Positions 30,701-42,164 of a stretch of 64,000 nucleotides of DNA are shown here, piece by piece. Made by a program: the position numbers and the translations under genes. Under the pieces are notes generated by a model. It made no database searches, was not told the DNA's origin, and was given only the letters and a program-made list of their open reading frames with translations. Origin of the DNA: Onthophagus taurus (Eukaryota; Arthropoda; Insecta; Coleoptera; Scarabaeidae). The stretch spans positions 248,001-312,000 of the forward strand of contig NC_091967.1 in the NCBI RefSeq assembly GCF_036711975.1. Reading direction: 5' to 3'. Position 1 is the first letter of the stretch. Each line of letters begins with the position of its first letter.

Positions 30701-33700
30701 TCTTGTCAAAGACTCACTTGTTTACGTCACTTGATGCATGTGAGCTAATAATTATCTGTTATGTCCCTTAATATTAGTACTGAAACGAGTTAAAATCGAT
30801 AACAATTACGAAAGTAATATTTACACAAATCAAAAAATTCTTAATTTATTTTTTATGCATGAAAAGCGCGACAAAGTTCGTAGTATGATTCCCAGATCTT
30901 CTTTGGCAGCTCGAATTGAGGTGTTGGGACTGGGCTCGAAATAAACCAAGGTATTCACCTCTTCCGTTGCATTATCTACTACATTTTTTGGTCAGTTTAA
31001 TACGTGATTAATTCGTCCAAAATGCAAAAAATTTGCTTCTATTCTTCTAAATTTACCTTTTATCATCGGAGATAAATGTGGATAATTTTCATTAAACATT
31101 CTGCAAGTTCTACTAAGAACTTTGTCGCACTTTTCGTGCACAAAAAATAAATTATGGATTTCTTCATTTGTATAAACATTATTTGCGTTATTAATATCCA
31201 TTTTAACTGGTTTTAGACTCACAAGCATCAAACAACGTAAATCAGACTTTGACGTTTATCAATAAGTCATTAAACATTTGTTTTCCATGGCACACTAGGT
31301 TAATATCGATATGATATGTGAGCATTTTTCAAAACACCCTAATTATTTCTCAAACTCTTAATGTTAGGCATAGGACATATGGAATATAAAAGATGTAAAA
31401 TGAGACGCCGAAGACGACCAAGTAATAAAATATGGGGGGTGCCATTTAAAAAAATGAAGTTATGGTGCTTCAAAATTTCGAAAAGTTAACGTGTCATAGT
31501 AAAGTGACCAAACGATCTAGACAGCGGTTCTCGGCATCAAAACATACTCCATCATGTTGTTTAAGCATGTTCTGTATCCTAAATTGATATCTCAAAAATT
31601 GAGTGTTCTATGATTTTTTTAACAAATGTCCGCAGGAGCAGATTTTTCTAGAAAAAATCGAATAACTCGAGAACGGCCGAATCAAATTGCAAAAAGTAAA
31701 GTTATTTCTAAACCTTCAAAACAAACAAAACCAAATATGTAATAATATACAGGGTGTTCCATTTAAAAAAATAAAGTATGTGGCGACTTCCGGTATAACC
31801 GGAAGTGCTAGAAATCTGAAAATATTTTAGATGAAGAGAACGTAATTGATAATACTTATGTCTGCATTCTCAAATTTTTTGTGTGACCAGAACCCCAGAA
31901 ACGTCTAATGGCCGGTCTCGCTGAGACACCCTGTATATGGTATAACTATTTCCAATATTGTCATAAAAAAACATATTTATACAGGGTGTATCTGAATGAC
32001 TGCAACAAACTTTAAGGGGTGATTCTTTAGTGAATTTTAAGGGTACTTTGATATATGAACCATGGGCGACTTCGGCTCCCCTAAGGAGCTACTACACCCC
32101 TTCAAAAATGGCGGAAAATTTTGGTTTAATTTTTTTTTCTCAAAAACCATAAACGCTAGGAAAACGAAATTTGGAGAATATGTTTAACTCATAATAGGGC
32201 ACGTTTTGACCCTATTTGTACTTTCAACCTACCGTTCTAAACTACTAAACGTAACCACCCCCTTTGCATTTTTGCTAAAATTTTTTTTATGCAGATGATA
32301 AATACATTAGAAAAATTTTACATAGATAGATGAAAGTATTCTAAAACTTTTTTGTCTCTCTGAAATTTTTCCAAAATCGACTAATTTTAGAGAAAAAAAA
32401 TAGTAAAGCAAACGCTGCCCGTTAAACAACGGGGTTGTCGATCAAAAGTTGGGATAAATTTTTAATGGAAAAGTCTTAGTAGGCTTTGCAATCTTCGTCA
32501 GAAATATTTTTGACGTTTAAATGTCAGTTTTTCTTACTATTATTATTGTTTTTCAAATTAATTTTTGAATCCTTCATAACTGGACCCCAAAGTACTTATC
32601 AGATAGGTTCCAGCAATTATCAACTCATGAGCTTGCTACTCGTTCACGTTCTGATACTATTCTTACATTTCCCGTTCATAGCACTGAAATTTATCATAGA
32701 TCATTTACAGTACAGTCGATTGCGCTGTGGAATGGACTGCCTTCTGAAATTCGTAATATTTCTAGAATTACTAATTTTAGACATGTTTTAAAGAGCCACT
32801 TGCTTGCCCTTCAACTGGCTGTTTCCTGATTCTTTGTTCTTTGTCTTTCTCTTTTTTTCCTCTCTTCAACTGCTGTCACTTGTTGGCAACTGATATCCGG
32901 CAGATTCTTTTAGTTTCTTTTAGTCGCTCTCTATCTCTCTTTTTGTGTCTTTTCTTTATTTTTCTCTTTGTTTTTCTTTTCTTGCTTAATCTTATTTGGT
33001 GATGTTAATAATATCTAATTGTCACTACTTGCCATATTCAGCAAATACTATTTTTATTTTTGTTTGTTTTGTTGGGTCATTTGGCAGAGATCGCTTGTGC
33101 GATAAAATGATCCATTTGCTGATACTGTTTAAGTTAAGTGTATCTTATGTAATTTTGTATTTTTGTCTGTGGCAATAAATGATAAATAAATAAAAATAAA
33201 GTTCTATCGCATTTCCGCTCGTTCACTCGACGTTTCAAAATTTTAAATAAAATAATAATAAAGTAAGAAAATCACTGATATTTAAACGTCAAAAATATTT
33301 CTGACAAAGATTGCAAAGCCTACTAAGATTTTTTCATTAAAAATTCATTCCAACTTTCGATTAACAACCCTACAGCTTAACAGTTAGTGTTTGCTTAATT
33401 ATTTTTTTCTCAGAAATTATTAATTTTTCGAAGAACATCAGAGAGACAAAAAAGTTTTAGAATAGTTTTATCTATCTAACTGAAATTTTTCCAATGTATT
33501 TATCATCTTCATAAAAAAAATCTAGGCATAAATTGAACGGGGGTGGTTTAGAAGGGTAGATTGAAAGTACAAATAGGGTCAAAACGTGCCCTATTATGTG
33601 TTAAACATATTCCCCAAATTTCATTTTCCTAGCGTTTATGGTTTTTGAGAAAAAAAAAATAAACCAAAATTTTCCGCCGTTTTTGAAGGGGTGTAGCTCC

Positions 33701-36700
33701 TTAGGGGAGCCGAAGACGCCCATGGTTCATATATCAAAGTACCTTTAAAATTCACTAAAGAATCACCCCTCGAAGTTTGTTGCAGTCATTCAGATACACC
33801 CTGTATAGCAACCTTAGCGATGTTGGATGGTATCGTCTAGTTGATGTAAAGTAAATCAAACGTACAACACAATAGCGAGGCATTAGAACTTATAGTTTAT
33901 ACCAGCTTTATATTGACATAATTGCCTTTACATCGCCTCGCTCGCATCTCTCCCAGCAATTACCTATTTCTTTTAATTTTCTTTTTTTTATTTGCAGCAA
34001 ATTATCACGAAGATATAGCGCAGATATTATCATTCCTGAACCCATTAAAAAGAGAGCAAGCGTTACACCTCTTAACTTAAAAGACAATAATCATTTAAAA
34101 TCTTGGAAATCTCCAGAAAGTTCAAAAACGCCCTCAGAGACTCCGTCAAAAAGAAAATCACTTCGGAATTCGGTGATTTTACGTAGTGCTATGCAACAGC
34201 AGAAACATCAAAATTTTCAAAACGTTTCTCCCAGTACAAATACGTTTAATAAAATGTTATCTCCTGATAAAAGCTGTGACAACGAAGCCTGTTCAACGCC
34301 CTCCACTAACAAAGTGATAGCATTAACACAAAGTTGTTCTCCAAGAACATTACAAATGATGCAAATCGCTTCAAAATCTTCCACATTACAAAGTAATAAG
34401 AAACGAAGAAGAACTGAAAACTTAATTATACCTAAGAAGATTAATGATGTGGAAAGAAGAAGATCGGATTTCCAAGAGTTTTTAGATGAAGGAAATAATA
34501 AATCTTTTAGCAATTATAAAGAAAGTACAAATCAAGATAATGAAATATTACCCAACTTTTATATACGCGGGAAAATAAATCGCAGAAAAACCAACATAAG
34601 TCTTGGACAATCAACATCCACTCCAATACAAGTGACTTGTAAGAAAAGAGCAGCATCAGAATCAAAAGTTAGTACAAGATACGCTCAAATTGAGCGGGAA
34701 GAAAATGTAAATAAAGAAAATCGAAATTTATTGGAAGAACTATTTGATTTAAGTCGCGATGCTTCAAACATAGAATCACCTCAAAAATCACCAAGAACTA
34801 TTCAACAATTAAGTACAGAACGACATTTACTTGTTAACGCAATATTTGGGAATCATAACAGCACATTATCTGGGTCCCCTATTTTCTCTAAATCATCTAA
34901 ATCGATTAATGATGAAAATTATACACCGCAATATGAAGACGTTTCCATGATTGATGAGGAAGAAGAAGCACCTAATAAATTAGAAGTTTCTGGAATCGAA
35001 TCAATGTCCGAAGTTCCGGGCGAATCGTTTCTATATAATTCTTCACAATCAGCTGTCAAAGAAACGTTTAGAAATTCTCCCATTGATTTTCGTTTAAAAC
35101 AATTATTTCAGAGAAGTCCTGTTAATGATTTGTCCAATGAAGAAGGAGAGAATGTCAGAGATGAAGCAAAAAGGGTTAAAAAATTGTTTGAGAAGAGAAC
35201 CCCAAAGAATAACCTTGATGATGTTGAGGGCGTTAAAAATTTATTTAAGCTACGAAATTCGCCAAAAAATGATTTAACTAACATAGAGGGTGTCAAAGAC
35301 ATTATGCGGAGAAGAACTGTGTTTAATAATTTAGATGAAGCAAAAGGGGTTAAAAAGTTATTTGAGAAGAGGACTCCAAATAACAATCTTGACGATGTTG
35401 ATGGCGTTAAAAATTTATTTAAGCTACGAAATTCGCCAATAAATGATTTGACTAACGTAGAGGGCGTCAGAGACGTTCTGCGGAGAAGAACAGTTTTTAA
35501 TAACTTAGATGAAGTAAAAGGGGTTAAAAAATTGTTTGAAAAGAACACCCCAAATAATAATCTTATTGATGTTGAAGGTGTTGGCGATTTATTTAAGCGT
35601 CAAAACACGCCGCGAAACGATTTAACAGATGTTAGAGGTGTTAAAAGAATGTTGGAACTACATACTCCAAGGAATGATTTGGAAAATGTTTCTTTAACAA
35701 ACTTATATTGCGACGAAAATATGGTAGAAACTCCTAAATTGAAAACTACAAAAATAAATCCAAATAAAAGTGGAATAAAGGATTTATTTAAGCAAAGCGA
35801 TGAAGAGGAAGAAATTGTACCAAAAGGAAAACCCTCTCAGGATACTTTCGATGCGTTAATTGGACGTTCATTTTATAAAACATACAAACCAAATTTAAAA
35901 TTTGAATCACCAGACGATTCAAAGTCTAAAGTCATGAATGACAGCATGACAGAAGCTTTTGAATCAATGAAAAAAAAACGAAAGATTTCGAAATCATTAA
36001 GAACGTCAATGAAGGAGGACGGAGAAAAATCGATTTTAAATACTTCCGCGGATATTTTCCGTGTAAAGACTGATTGCGACTCATTGTTTATTACACCGGG
36101 TGTTGAGAAAACGTCAACTCCTATATTGAAGTATGAAAAACGAATGAAAAGAAATTTAATCGATGAAGATAATAAAGATAAAGAAAACGAAGAATCAATG
36201 GTAAACGACAGTAAAGTTATTAATGAAATTAAAATAAATAATCCACAAGAATATGGGGATTTGAAATTTATTGAAAAAATTGATGATGACTTTAAAGATG
36301 AAATTAAGAATGAATTTAAAACAACGAAGACACAAAAAAATAAAGAATTAAGTACATCTAAGACAATAATTAATAAAGATGAGGCTCCTATTAGAAGAAC
36401 TAGAAGAGGTTTACAAATGCTTAAAAATGAGACACTTAAGGCAACTAAATTTGATGAAGATAATAAAGCTATGGATGAGAATAACAAAACTATTGATAAA
36501 AATTACAAAGAGAAAGCTTCTGTTAGAAGAACTAGAAGAGAATTACAAAAATTGAAAGATGAGAACATTGAAGAAATCAATAAAGAGAAGGTTCTTACCA
36601 GAAAAGCAAGGCGAGATTTAGAAAAGCTCAAAGATGACACACTTAAGGCAATTCAAATTGATGAAAATAACATAGAGAAGGTTTCTGTTAGAAGAACTAG

Positions 36701-37874
36701 AAGAGGTTTACAAAAGTCTACAAAAGATGAGACATATGACGAACTCAATACAGTTGAAAACATTGATGATACCAAACCAATGAAAACTCCTGTTAAAAGG
36801 GCGAGAAGAGGTGTACAAAAATTGAAGGACGAAATAAACTCGGATAAAACCATTGATGAGGTTCAAACAAAAAAGACTCCTGTTAAAAGACGTAGAAAAG
36901 CTTCATTACAAAAAGTTGAAACTGATAAAACATGCGAAGAGATTAAAATGGATGAAGTTAAAAGTAGGAAGACTCCTAGACGAGGAAGGAAGGTTATAAA
37001 AGAATTAAAAGGTGAAATGGAAGAGGAAACAATTAATATGGATGAAAATGTTGATAAAAACAATGTGGATGATAACGTGGACGAAATTAAAAGTAAGAAG
37101 ACTGCTAGACGAGGAAGGAAGGTTATAAAAGAATTAAAAGTTGAAATGGAGGAGGAAACAATTAATATGGATGAAAATGTTGATAAAAAAAAAGTGACTA
37201 GACGAGGTAGAAAGGTTACACAAGAATTGAAAGATAAGATGGAGGAAACGATTAATATAGATGAAAACAAAATAGTGAAGAAATCTCCCGTTAAAAAAAC
37301 AAGTAAAGGCTTACAAAAACCAAAAGATGAAATCAAAATAGATGATGTCAACGAAATTAAAACTAACAAGACCCCCATTAAAAGAACAAGAGCAGCAAAA
37401 CAAAAGTTGAAAGATGAAACAGAGCAAGAAACTAATACAAAGAATGAAACTCCCATAAAAAAGCCTAGAAAAGGTACAAAAAAATTAAATTCTGAAACAC
37501 AAGAAATCTCACTGAATGAAAACGTTGATGTAATAAAATCGGAAAAGGCTCCAATTATAAAAACTAGAAGGGGTGGTCAAAAATTGAAAGACGATACACT
37601 TGAAGATGATGGTTTGAAAACTCGTTCAACTCGCCGCAATGCTAACAAAAAAAATGATGAAAATTCGAATGATGTAGAGAACAAAGATTCAGAAGAAGTT
37701 GCGTACAATGGAAGTAGTGAATGTGAAAATATGGTTAAGAAAAGGACAAGAAATGTTTTAAAAGGTGATAAAAATGGGGTTGATGATGGTAATAAAGTGG
37801 AAGAAAATGAGAAAAAAGAATCTTTACCAACACTTCGTTCTACTCGTCGTAATGTTAGGAAAGTGAATGTTTAA
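27754..37874 (+). CDS. Ki-67-like FHA and KI67-repeat nuclear protein
   Basis: Five exons (27754-27939, 28002-28142, 28198-28268, 28324-28494, 33998-37874) join in phase to 1481 residues. Exons 1-2 encode an FHA-like domain resembling the start of Ki-67: LRSRGNDPLYPI, TIGSKDQNHIRI, PTILNEKPL, PGDILHIKNKFFAYNN. The usual FHA phosphate-binding Arg and Ser-x-x-His are absent (GS for GR; NKTD where SKQH is expected). Residues about 550-760 hold roughly ten 19-20-residue repeats of the form NDLTNVEGVKDLF+xP, close to the KI67R core; three repeats form a 174-bp higher unit. The last 500 residues are Lys/Arg-rich repeats (RTRRGLQKLKDE) ending in two RSTRRN motifs. Ki-67 coats mitotic chromosomes. 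No clear RVxF PP1 site was seen. AATAAA is at 37952-37957. Intron 4 (5.5 kb) is full of transposons. Confidence 0.78.
28686..30008 (-). pseudogene. LINE reverse transcriptase relic in Ki-67 intron 4
   Basis: On the minus strand, 30008-29598 reads PIYKSGS, HGFGRQRSIIKSILEAF, AFDTVDHKTPLGWLHYYGI and ends near VLQSSVL with internal stops. After a 583-bp foldback insert, 29012-28686 continues with YTNDLS, YADN, and QDAEIWFNSNKVMLNREKT. The YADD box reads YADN, a loss of one catalytic Asp. The order matches the RT palm of a LINE without enough sequence to name the clade. Confidence 0.75.
29015..29597. mobile_element. 583-bp foldback MITE
   Basis: CAGGGTGATTCAAAAAACGG at 29015 reappears inverted ending at 29597, and almost the whole element is one hairpin with arms of about 280 bp. 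TA precedes the left end; the right side has TC, perhaps a mutated target copy. It interrupts the LINE RT relic. There is no coding capacity. Confidence 0.8.
30021..31933 (-). mobile_element. Long-arm TA-target transposon (arms ~660 bp)
   Basis: CAGGGTGTCTCAGTGAGACC at 30021 pairs with its inverse ending at 31933, with TA on both sides (30019-30020, 31934-31935). The arms run to about 30690 and from about 31283. Within each arm a second ACAGGGTGTTCCATTTAAAA word occurs (near 30200 and 31750), as if one arm type had invaded another. The centre holds a transposase N-terminus. A single right arm of the same family is at 46454-46823. Confidence 0.82.
30830..31231 (-). pseudogene. Transposase N-terminal remnant (DUF4817/HTH)
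   Basis: The minus strand from 31231 gives VYTNEEIHNLFFVHEKCDKV, YPHLSPMIKGKFRRIEANF, typical of the DUF4817-like N-terminus of insect mariner-type transposases. After an in-frame TGA at 30992 it continues EEVNTLVYFEPSPNTSIRAA, the next HTH. The catalytic domain is missing. The element is non-autonomous. Confidence 0.65.
31982..33803. mobile_element. Long-arm TA-target element carrying a LINE 3' end
   Basis: CAGGGTGTATCTGAATGACT at 31982 pairs with its inverse ending at 33803; TA flanks both sides (31980-31981, 33804-33805). Arms of about 560 bp (to ~32550 and from ~33245) enclose no transposase but a 3'-terminal LINE fragment. It is 46 bp from the right end of the preceding element. Confidence 0.82.
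32560..33200 (+). pseudogene. 3' end of a LINE between foldback arms
   Basis: The plus strand reads DRFQQLSTHELATRSRSDT, then YHRSFTVQSIALWNGLPSEI and RHVLKSHLLALQ to a stop near 32829, the standard C-terminal tail of CR1/Jockey-type RT proteins. About 360 bp of T-rich 3' UTR and an AATAAATGATAAATAAATAA tail follow, ending near 33200. The fragment probably inserted by retrotransposition between the arms. Confidence 0.7.
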
Positions 37875-38136
37875 AAATGTATAAACAGAATATTTAAATG
37901 TTTATTTTTTTGTGAGTTATGCTTATTTGTAAGTAAATTTTATATGATTTAAATAAAAATTTTATTATATAATTAATATTAATTATCATCATTGGCTCAA
38001 AAATCCGTTATTGATCCTGGTACCAAAAGTCTCTTCAAGACCCTTCAGGATTTTAACTGCCACAGGGGCTTTATATGATATGTCATTAATTAAAGACATT
38101 GCTGAGTATGCCTTAATTTAAAGTAATCTTGTAATA
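37875..38136. other. Ki-67-like gene 3' UTR and short spacer
   Basis: AATAAA at 37952-37957 lies about 78 bp past the stop. The rest, to the Ty3 element's target duplication (GTAAT, 38137-38141), shows no feature. Confidence 0.5.
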
Positions 38137-38141
38137 GTAAT

Positions 38142-38324
38142 TGTGGCTATGAAGTATTAGCCAACATAATAATACAATAATTATAAAATTAATTTTTGGC
38201 AGACTTTTTATTTTGCTTCTGTTATGTTTTGCATCAAAAACAATTGTGTGGCAAATATAAAAATAATAACAAATGAAATACAATTTTATGTTTTTAAATG
38301 GAGCTGCTGCCACAGCACGCTACA
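38142..38324 (-). repeat. 3' LTR, 183 bp
   Basis: It shares TGTAGCGTGCTGTGGCAGCA and the following ~30 bp with the truncated 5' LTR at 42107-42159. The ends TG...CA and the 5-bp duplication support the boundaries. Confidence 0.75.
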
Positions 38325-38386
38325 TCCACTTCCCCACCTATAAAGAAAGAACAGAAAGAGGGATAACATTTAGTCAAAAATTTGAA

Positions 38387-40625
38387 TTAAAATTTAAAAT
38401 GTACTTTTTTAGTTTTATTAATTATTAAATTGTTGACTTCAGGAGAAACGTTTTCGTTCAGAAAGAAAGCCGGTTTCAGCAAATCATCAATCAATACAGC
38501 AGCAATCAATACAACGAAAAATTTTGAAAATCTCTTCAACACTCTGAAGGGACCTTCGTACCTAGGAGCCAACGTAGGTTTAATTCCAGTAATTTTAACA
38601 AATACAAAGTTTGACCTGAATAATTCTTTGTGAACAAAAGGTTTTTGGCTGGAATGTATGGTTGACTGAACTGGTTTAATGTCAGCAAAAGATGATTTTA
38701 AATGTGATAATAATGGTTCAGTTTCAATTGATGGTTCGGTAGATAAGAAAAATTCTCTTGGTAATCTGAGTTGCTGACCATAAACCAATTCAGCGGATGA
38801 GCAACCTAAATCCTCCTTTAGGGATGACCTGAGACCTAGGAGAATCAAAGGCAAGTCATTGTTCCATCTAGTAGAATTACCTCGAGCAATAATCGCTGAT
38901 TTCAAAGTACGGTGAAATCGTTCAATCATACCGTTACTTTGTGGGTGATAAGCAGATGTGTGTATTTGATGAGTACCTAAAAATAATTGGTATTTTGAAA
39001 ATAATAGTGATTCGAATTGTCGTCCTTGATCGTGAGTGATCATGGTAGGAATACCGAAACGGCTGAAGTAATGCCTGAAAAGAGTATCTGCAATAGAGGC
39101 TGCAGAGATATCTTTTAGAGGAAAAGCCTCTGGCCACCGTGTGAAACGCTCAATGACTGTGAGCAGATAAGTACATCCAAGAGATGGAACAAGTGGGCCA
39201 ACCAAATCAATGTGAATGTGTTCAAATCGAACTTTTGGAACTTTGATTTTGAGAATTGGCGATTTTGTATGCCTTTGTATCTTAACTTTTTGGCATTGTA
39301 AACATGATTTTGTCCAAATACGAATTTGTTTCGACATATGATGCCAAAAGAATTTTGTTTTTATTAAATAAATGGTTGCTCGAATGCCAGGGTGAGATAA
39401 ACCATGAAATTTTTCTATAACTATTTCTCTAAATTGAATGTAAATTCGCGGAGATTCCGTTGATATTTCACACCATAATTTGATATCAAGTAGCGTTGTG
39501 GGTTGTAGCAATAACTGATAGGGTGTTGTAGTGTAAGTGAGAAAATTGTTTATGTAGTAGGTTCGACAATTCGATATCTGTGACTTGAGCTTTGTAAAGT
39601 GTAAGTGTGTCGGAGTACTGAGAATTTAGGGATTCAATATTTGTCCTGGACAAAGCGTCTGCAACAATATTGGAATTTCCCTTAATGTATCTCACATCGG
39701 ATGTATATTGTGTTATGTAATTTAGGTACCTGGTTTGTCTTGGTGTTTTTTCTGTTGATGAAAATATTGCCGTAGTTATAGGTTTGTGGTCGGTGAAAAC
39801 TGTAAAATTGTTTCCGTGTAGGAAATGATTAAAAAATTTTATGGCAGAATATATTGCCAATAGCTCTCTGTCGAACGTTGAATATTTAACTTGACTTGGA
39901 GAAAGTTTATGTGAATAAAATGCTAATGGTTGCGGTGTTTCATCAATAATTTGGCTCAGAACTGCTCCTATACCTGTATTAGAAGCGTCTGTGGTAAGTG
40001 ACAGCGAAGCGTGAGGAGATGGATGAGCCAGAATGGTAGATTTCGTTCATCTGAAAGAAGAAATTTCATGTTCATCTGACCAAGATGTTATTAATTTTTG
40101 TTTAATTGAATAAAGCGATGATGAAAGATTATGAAGGGGTGATAAAATATTAGAAATGTTCGGTAAAAATCTATGATAAAAATTAATCATGCCCAAAAAT
40201 CTTTGTAGTTCCTTCAATGTTTTTGGTTTGGGAAATTTTGAAATAGCATCAATCCTAGACTTAGAAGGCTGAATACCATCGCTAGTGATATGATGGCTAA
40301 GAAAATCAATGGAAGTATCTCCAAAAACACATTTAGATGGTTGGATGTTGATATTGAATGTACTTAACCGTTCAAATAACTTCTCGAGATGTACATAATG
40401 TTCTTCTTCGTTATGACTTGCAATGAGAATGTCATCTAAATAAACGAATAAGAAGTTGAGACCCGAAAGAACTTTATTTATGAATCTCTGAAAGGTCTGA
40501 GCAGCATTACGGAGGCTAAAGGGCATACGAGTAAACTCGAAAAGACCAAAAGGAGTAGTGATAGCTGTCTTGTGTCCTGTGTCATGTGTAGAGGCGATGC
40601 TGTTGAAGAAGAAGAGGGTCGACAT
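38387..40625 (-). pseudogene. Ty3-type pol: RT, RNase H, integrase with frame breaks
   Basis: 40625-40047 holds RT from KTAITTPFGLFEFTRMPF through VYLDDILIAS (catalytic LDD box) to the connection region RFLGMINFYHRFLP. RNase H follows in a shifted frame (39860-39486: FTVFTDHKPI, VRYIKGNSNIVADALSR). 39511-38387 is integrase: zinc-binding H-H-C-C (HGLSHPGIRATI, CLQCQK), the core with IDLVGPL, ITHDQGRQFES and the Glu in HPQSNGMIERFHR, then APRYEGPFRVL near the end. The order PR(-)-RT-RH-IN is that of Ty3 elements. RT is missing its first motifs, and there is no envelope gene. Confidence 0.85.
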
Positions 40626-40655
40626 ATTCCCTTTTGGCTATTGCGTGTTTATGTA

Positions 40656-42062
40656 CAGGGTGGTTCAAATTCGATGTCCGAATAGGCTAACTCGGAAACT
40701 ATAAGAGTTAGAAAAAAAGTAGCTTACATGTCATGATCTCGTTTTTCGAGAAACTGCTAATGCCGAAAACCTCATAGCGCTACCGTCTTTTGTTTTTCCC
40801 CTAGAGGCCAAAATTGAAAATATCGTAAAACCAATAAGTGCAATTATCTTGGTTATTATTATAGGTGGAGTATTATAACTACGACATTATATGGACACTT
40901 TTTTACAGAGAATTTCATGACGGAGTCAAAAAAAATTTTTCGGTTTTAGATTTTGAGATATCATGAGAATTTTCGTTTTTTTAAATGGAAACAACCACTG
41001 ATTATTCGCTTATTAAATTCGTTATTTTTTTCTGATTACAAAAATATAGGGTTCGACAGGTCTATTTCTTATTGTTTTAGAATAAAGCTAAAAATAAACT
41101 TTTTTTATAAAATTTCCATCTAGTGTCGTCGAGGAAATTAAATTTACAGTTTCCTGTAAGTTACGGGGCGGTAGGTAAAATCTAAAAAGTTAACAATTAA
41201 ATACGAAGATAACTTCTGGTATTTAAAAACAAATAATTTTTTAATATGTAACATTCTAACATGTCAAACTTTTCAAAATTTTCGTAATTGACCTTAAAAA
41301 CAGGATTTTTAAAGTGACATTTCAGAAAATTTTTGAATACAAACAAATGTTGCTATGTTTATTCGAATTAAAAAAAAAAACATATGAGCGCCATCTATCG
41401 ATAATTTATTAAGTCATTTAAAAATAATATTAAATCGTAATAAAAAATGTGAAATAATGCAATCTATTCCAACTTTTGTGTAAAACATATATAAATTAAA
41501 CAGTTTAACAAATATATTTGTTTCAAATATCAGAAATATGTTTTTTTAATTTTTAGTTATAGAACCGTAATTTACAGGAAACTGTAAATTTAATTTCTTC
41601 CACGACACTAAAAGAAAAATTTATTTTTAGTTTTATTCTAAAACAATAAGAAATAGACCTGTCAAACCCTATATTTTTGTAATCAGAAAAAAATAACGAA
41701 TTTATTAAGCGAATAATCAGTGGTTGTTTCCATTTAAAAAAACGAAAATTGTAATAATATCTCAAAATCTAAAACCGACAAAATTTTTTTGACTACGTCA
41801 TCAAATTCTCTGTAAAAAAGTGTCCATATAATGTCTTAGTTATAATACTCCACCTATAATAATAACCAAGATAATTACATTTGCGGGTTTTACGATATTT
41901 TCAATTTTGGCCTCTAGCGGAAAAACAAAAGACGATAGCGCTATGAGCTTTTCAGCATTAGCAGTTTCTCGAAAAACGAGATCATGACATGTCAGCTACT
42001 TTTCTTCTAACTCTTATAGTTTTCGAGTTAGCCTATTCGGACATCGAATTTGAACCACCTTG
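40656..42062. mobile_element. Long-arm TA-target MITE, 1.4 kb
   Basis: CAGGGTGGTTCAAATTCGAT at 40656 pairs with CACCTTG at 42062; TA at 40654-40655 and 42063-42064. Arms exceed 500 bp, and the element has no transposase. Its terminal 100 bp (ATGTCCG.ATAGGCTA, AGCTTACATGTCATGATCTC) closely match the element at 9496-11764, so the two share a family. AGTTTCCTGTAA/TTACAGGAAACT pairs bracket the centre. Confidence 0.82.
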
Positions 42063-42106
42063 TACATCTAAACGTCGAGGACGACAAAACGACAAAACGA
42101 CAAAAA

Positions 42107-42159
42107 AATGAAATACAATTTTATGTTTTTAAATGGAGCTGCTGCCACAGCACGCTACA
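42107..42159 (-). repeat. Truncated 5' LTR of the Ty3 element
   Basis: 53 bp identical or nearly so to the start of the LTR at 38142-38324, followed at 42160 by the GTAAT duplication. The break falls in GACAAAACGACAAAACGAC simple sequence, probably the deletion junction. Confidence 0.7.
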
Positions 42160-42164
42160 GTAAT

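Larger units (their letters stand above)
38142..42159 (-). mobile_element. Ty3-type LTR retrotransposon, internally deleted
   Basis: GTAAT is duplicated at 38137-38141 and 42160-42164. The intact 3' LTR is 38142-38324 (183 bp, TGTAGC...CCACA on the minus strand), preceded by the purine tract GGTGGGGAAGTGGA. The 5' LTR survives only as about 53 bp (42107-42159). Gag, protease and the start of RT are missing, and a long-arm DNA element (40656-42062) sits in the remaining junction. Confidence 0.8.

Noticed and set aside
35108-35548. 146-codon minus-strand frame
   Set aside because: Antisense shadow of the Ki-67-like repeats, kept open by their periodicity.
36863-37456. 197-codon Ser/Phe-rich minus-strand frame
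   Set aside because: Antisense shadow of the Lys-rich repeats of the Ki-67-like exon.
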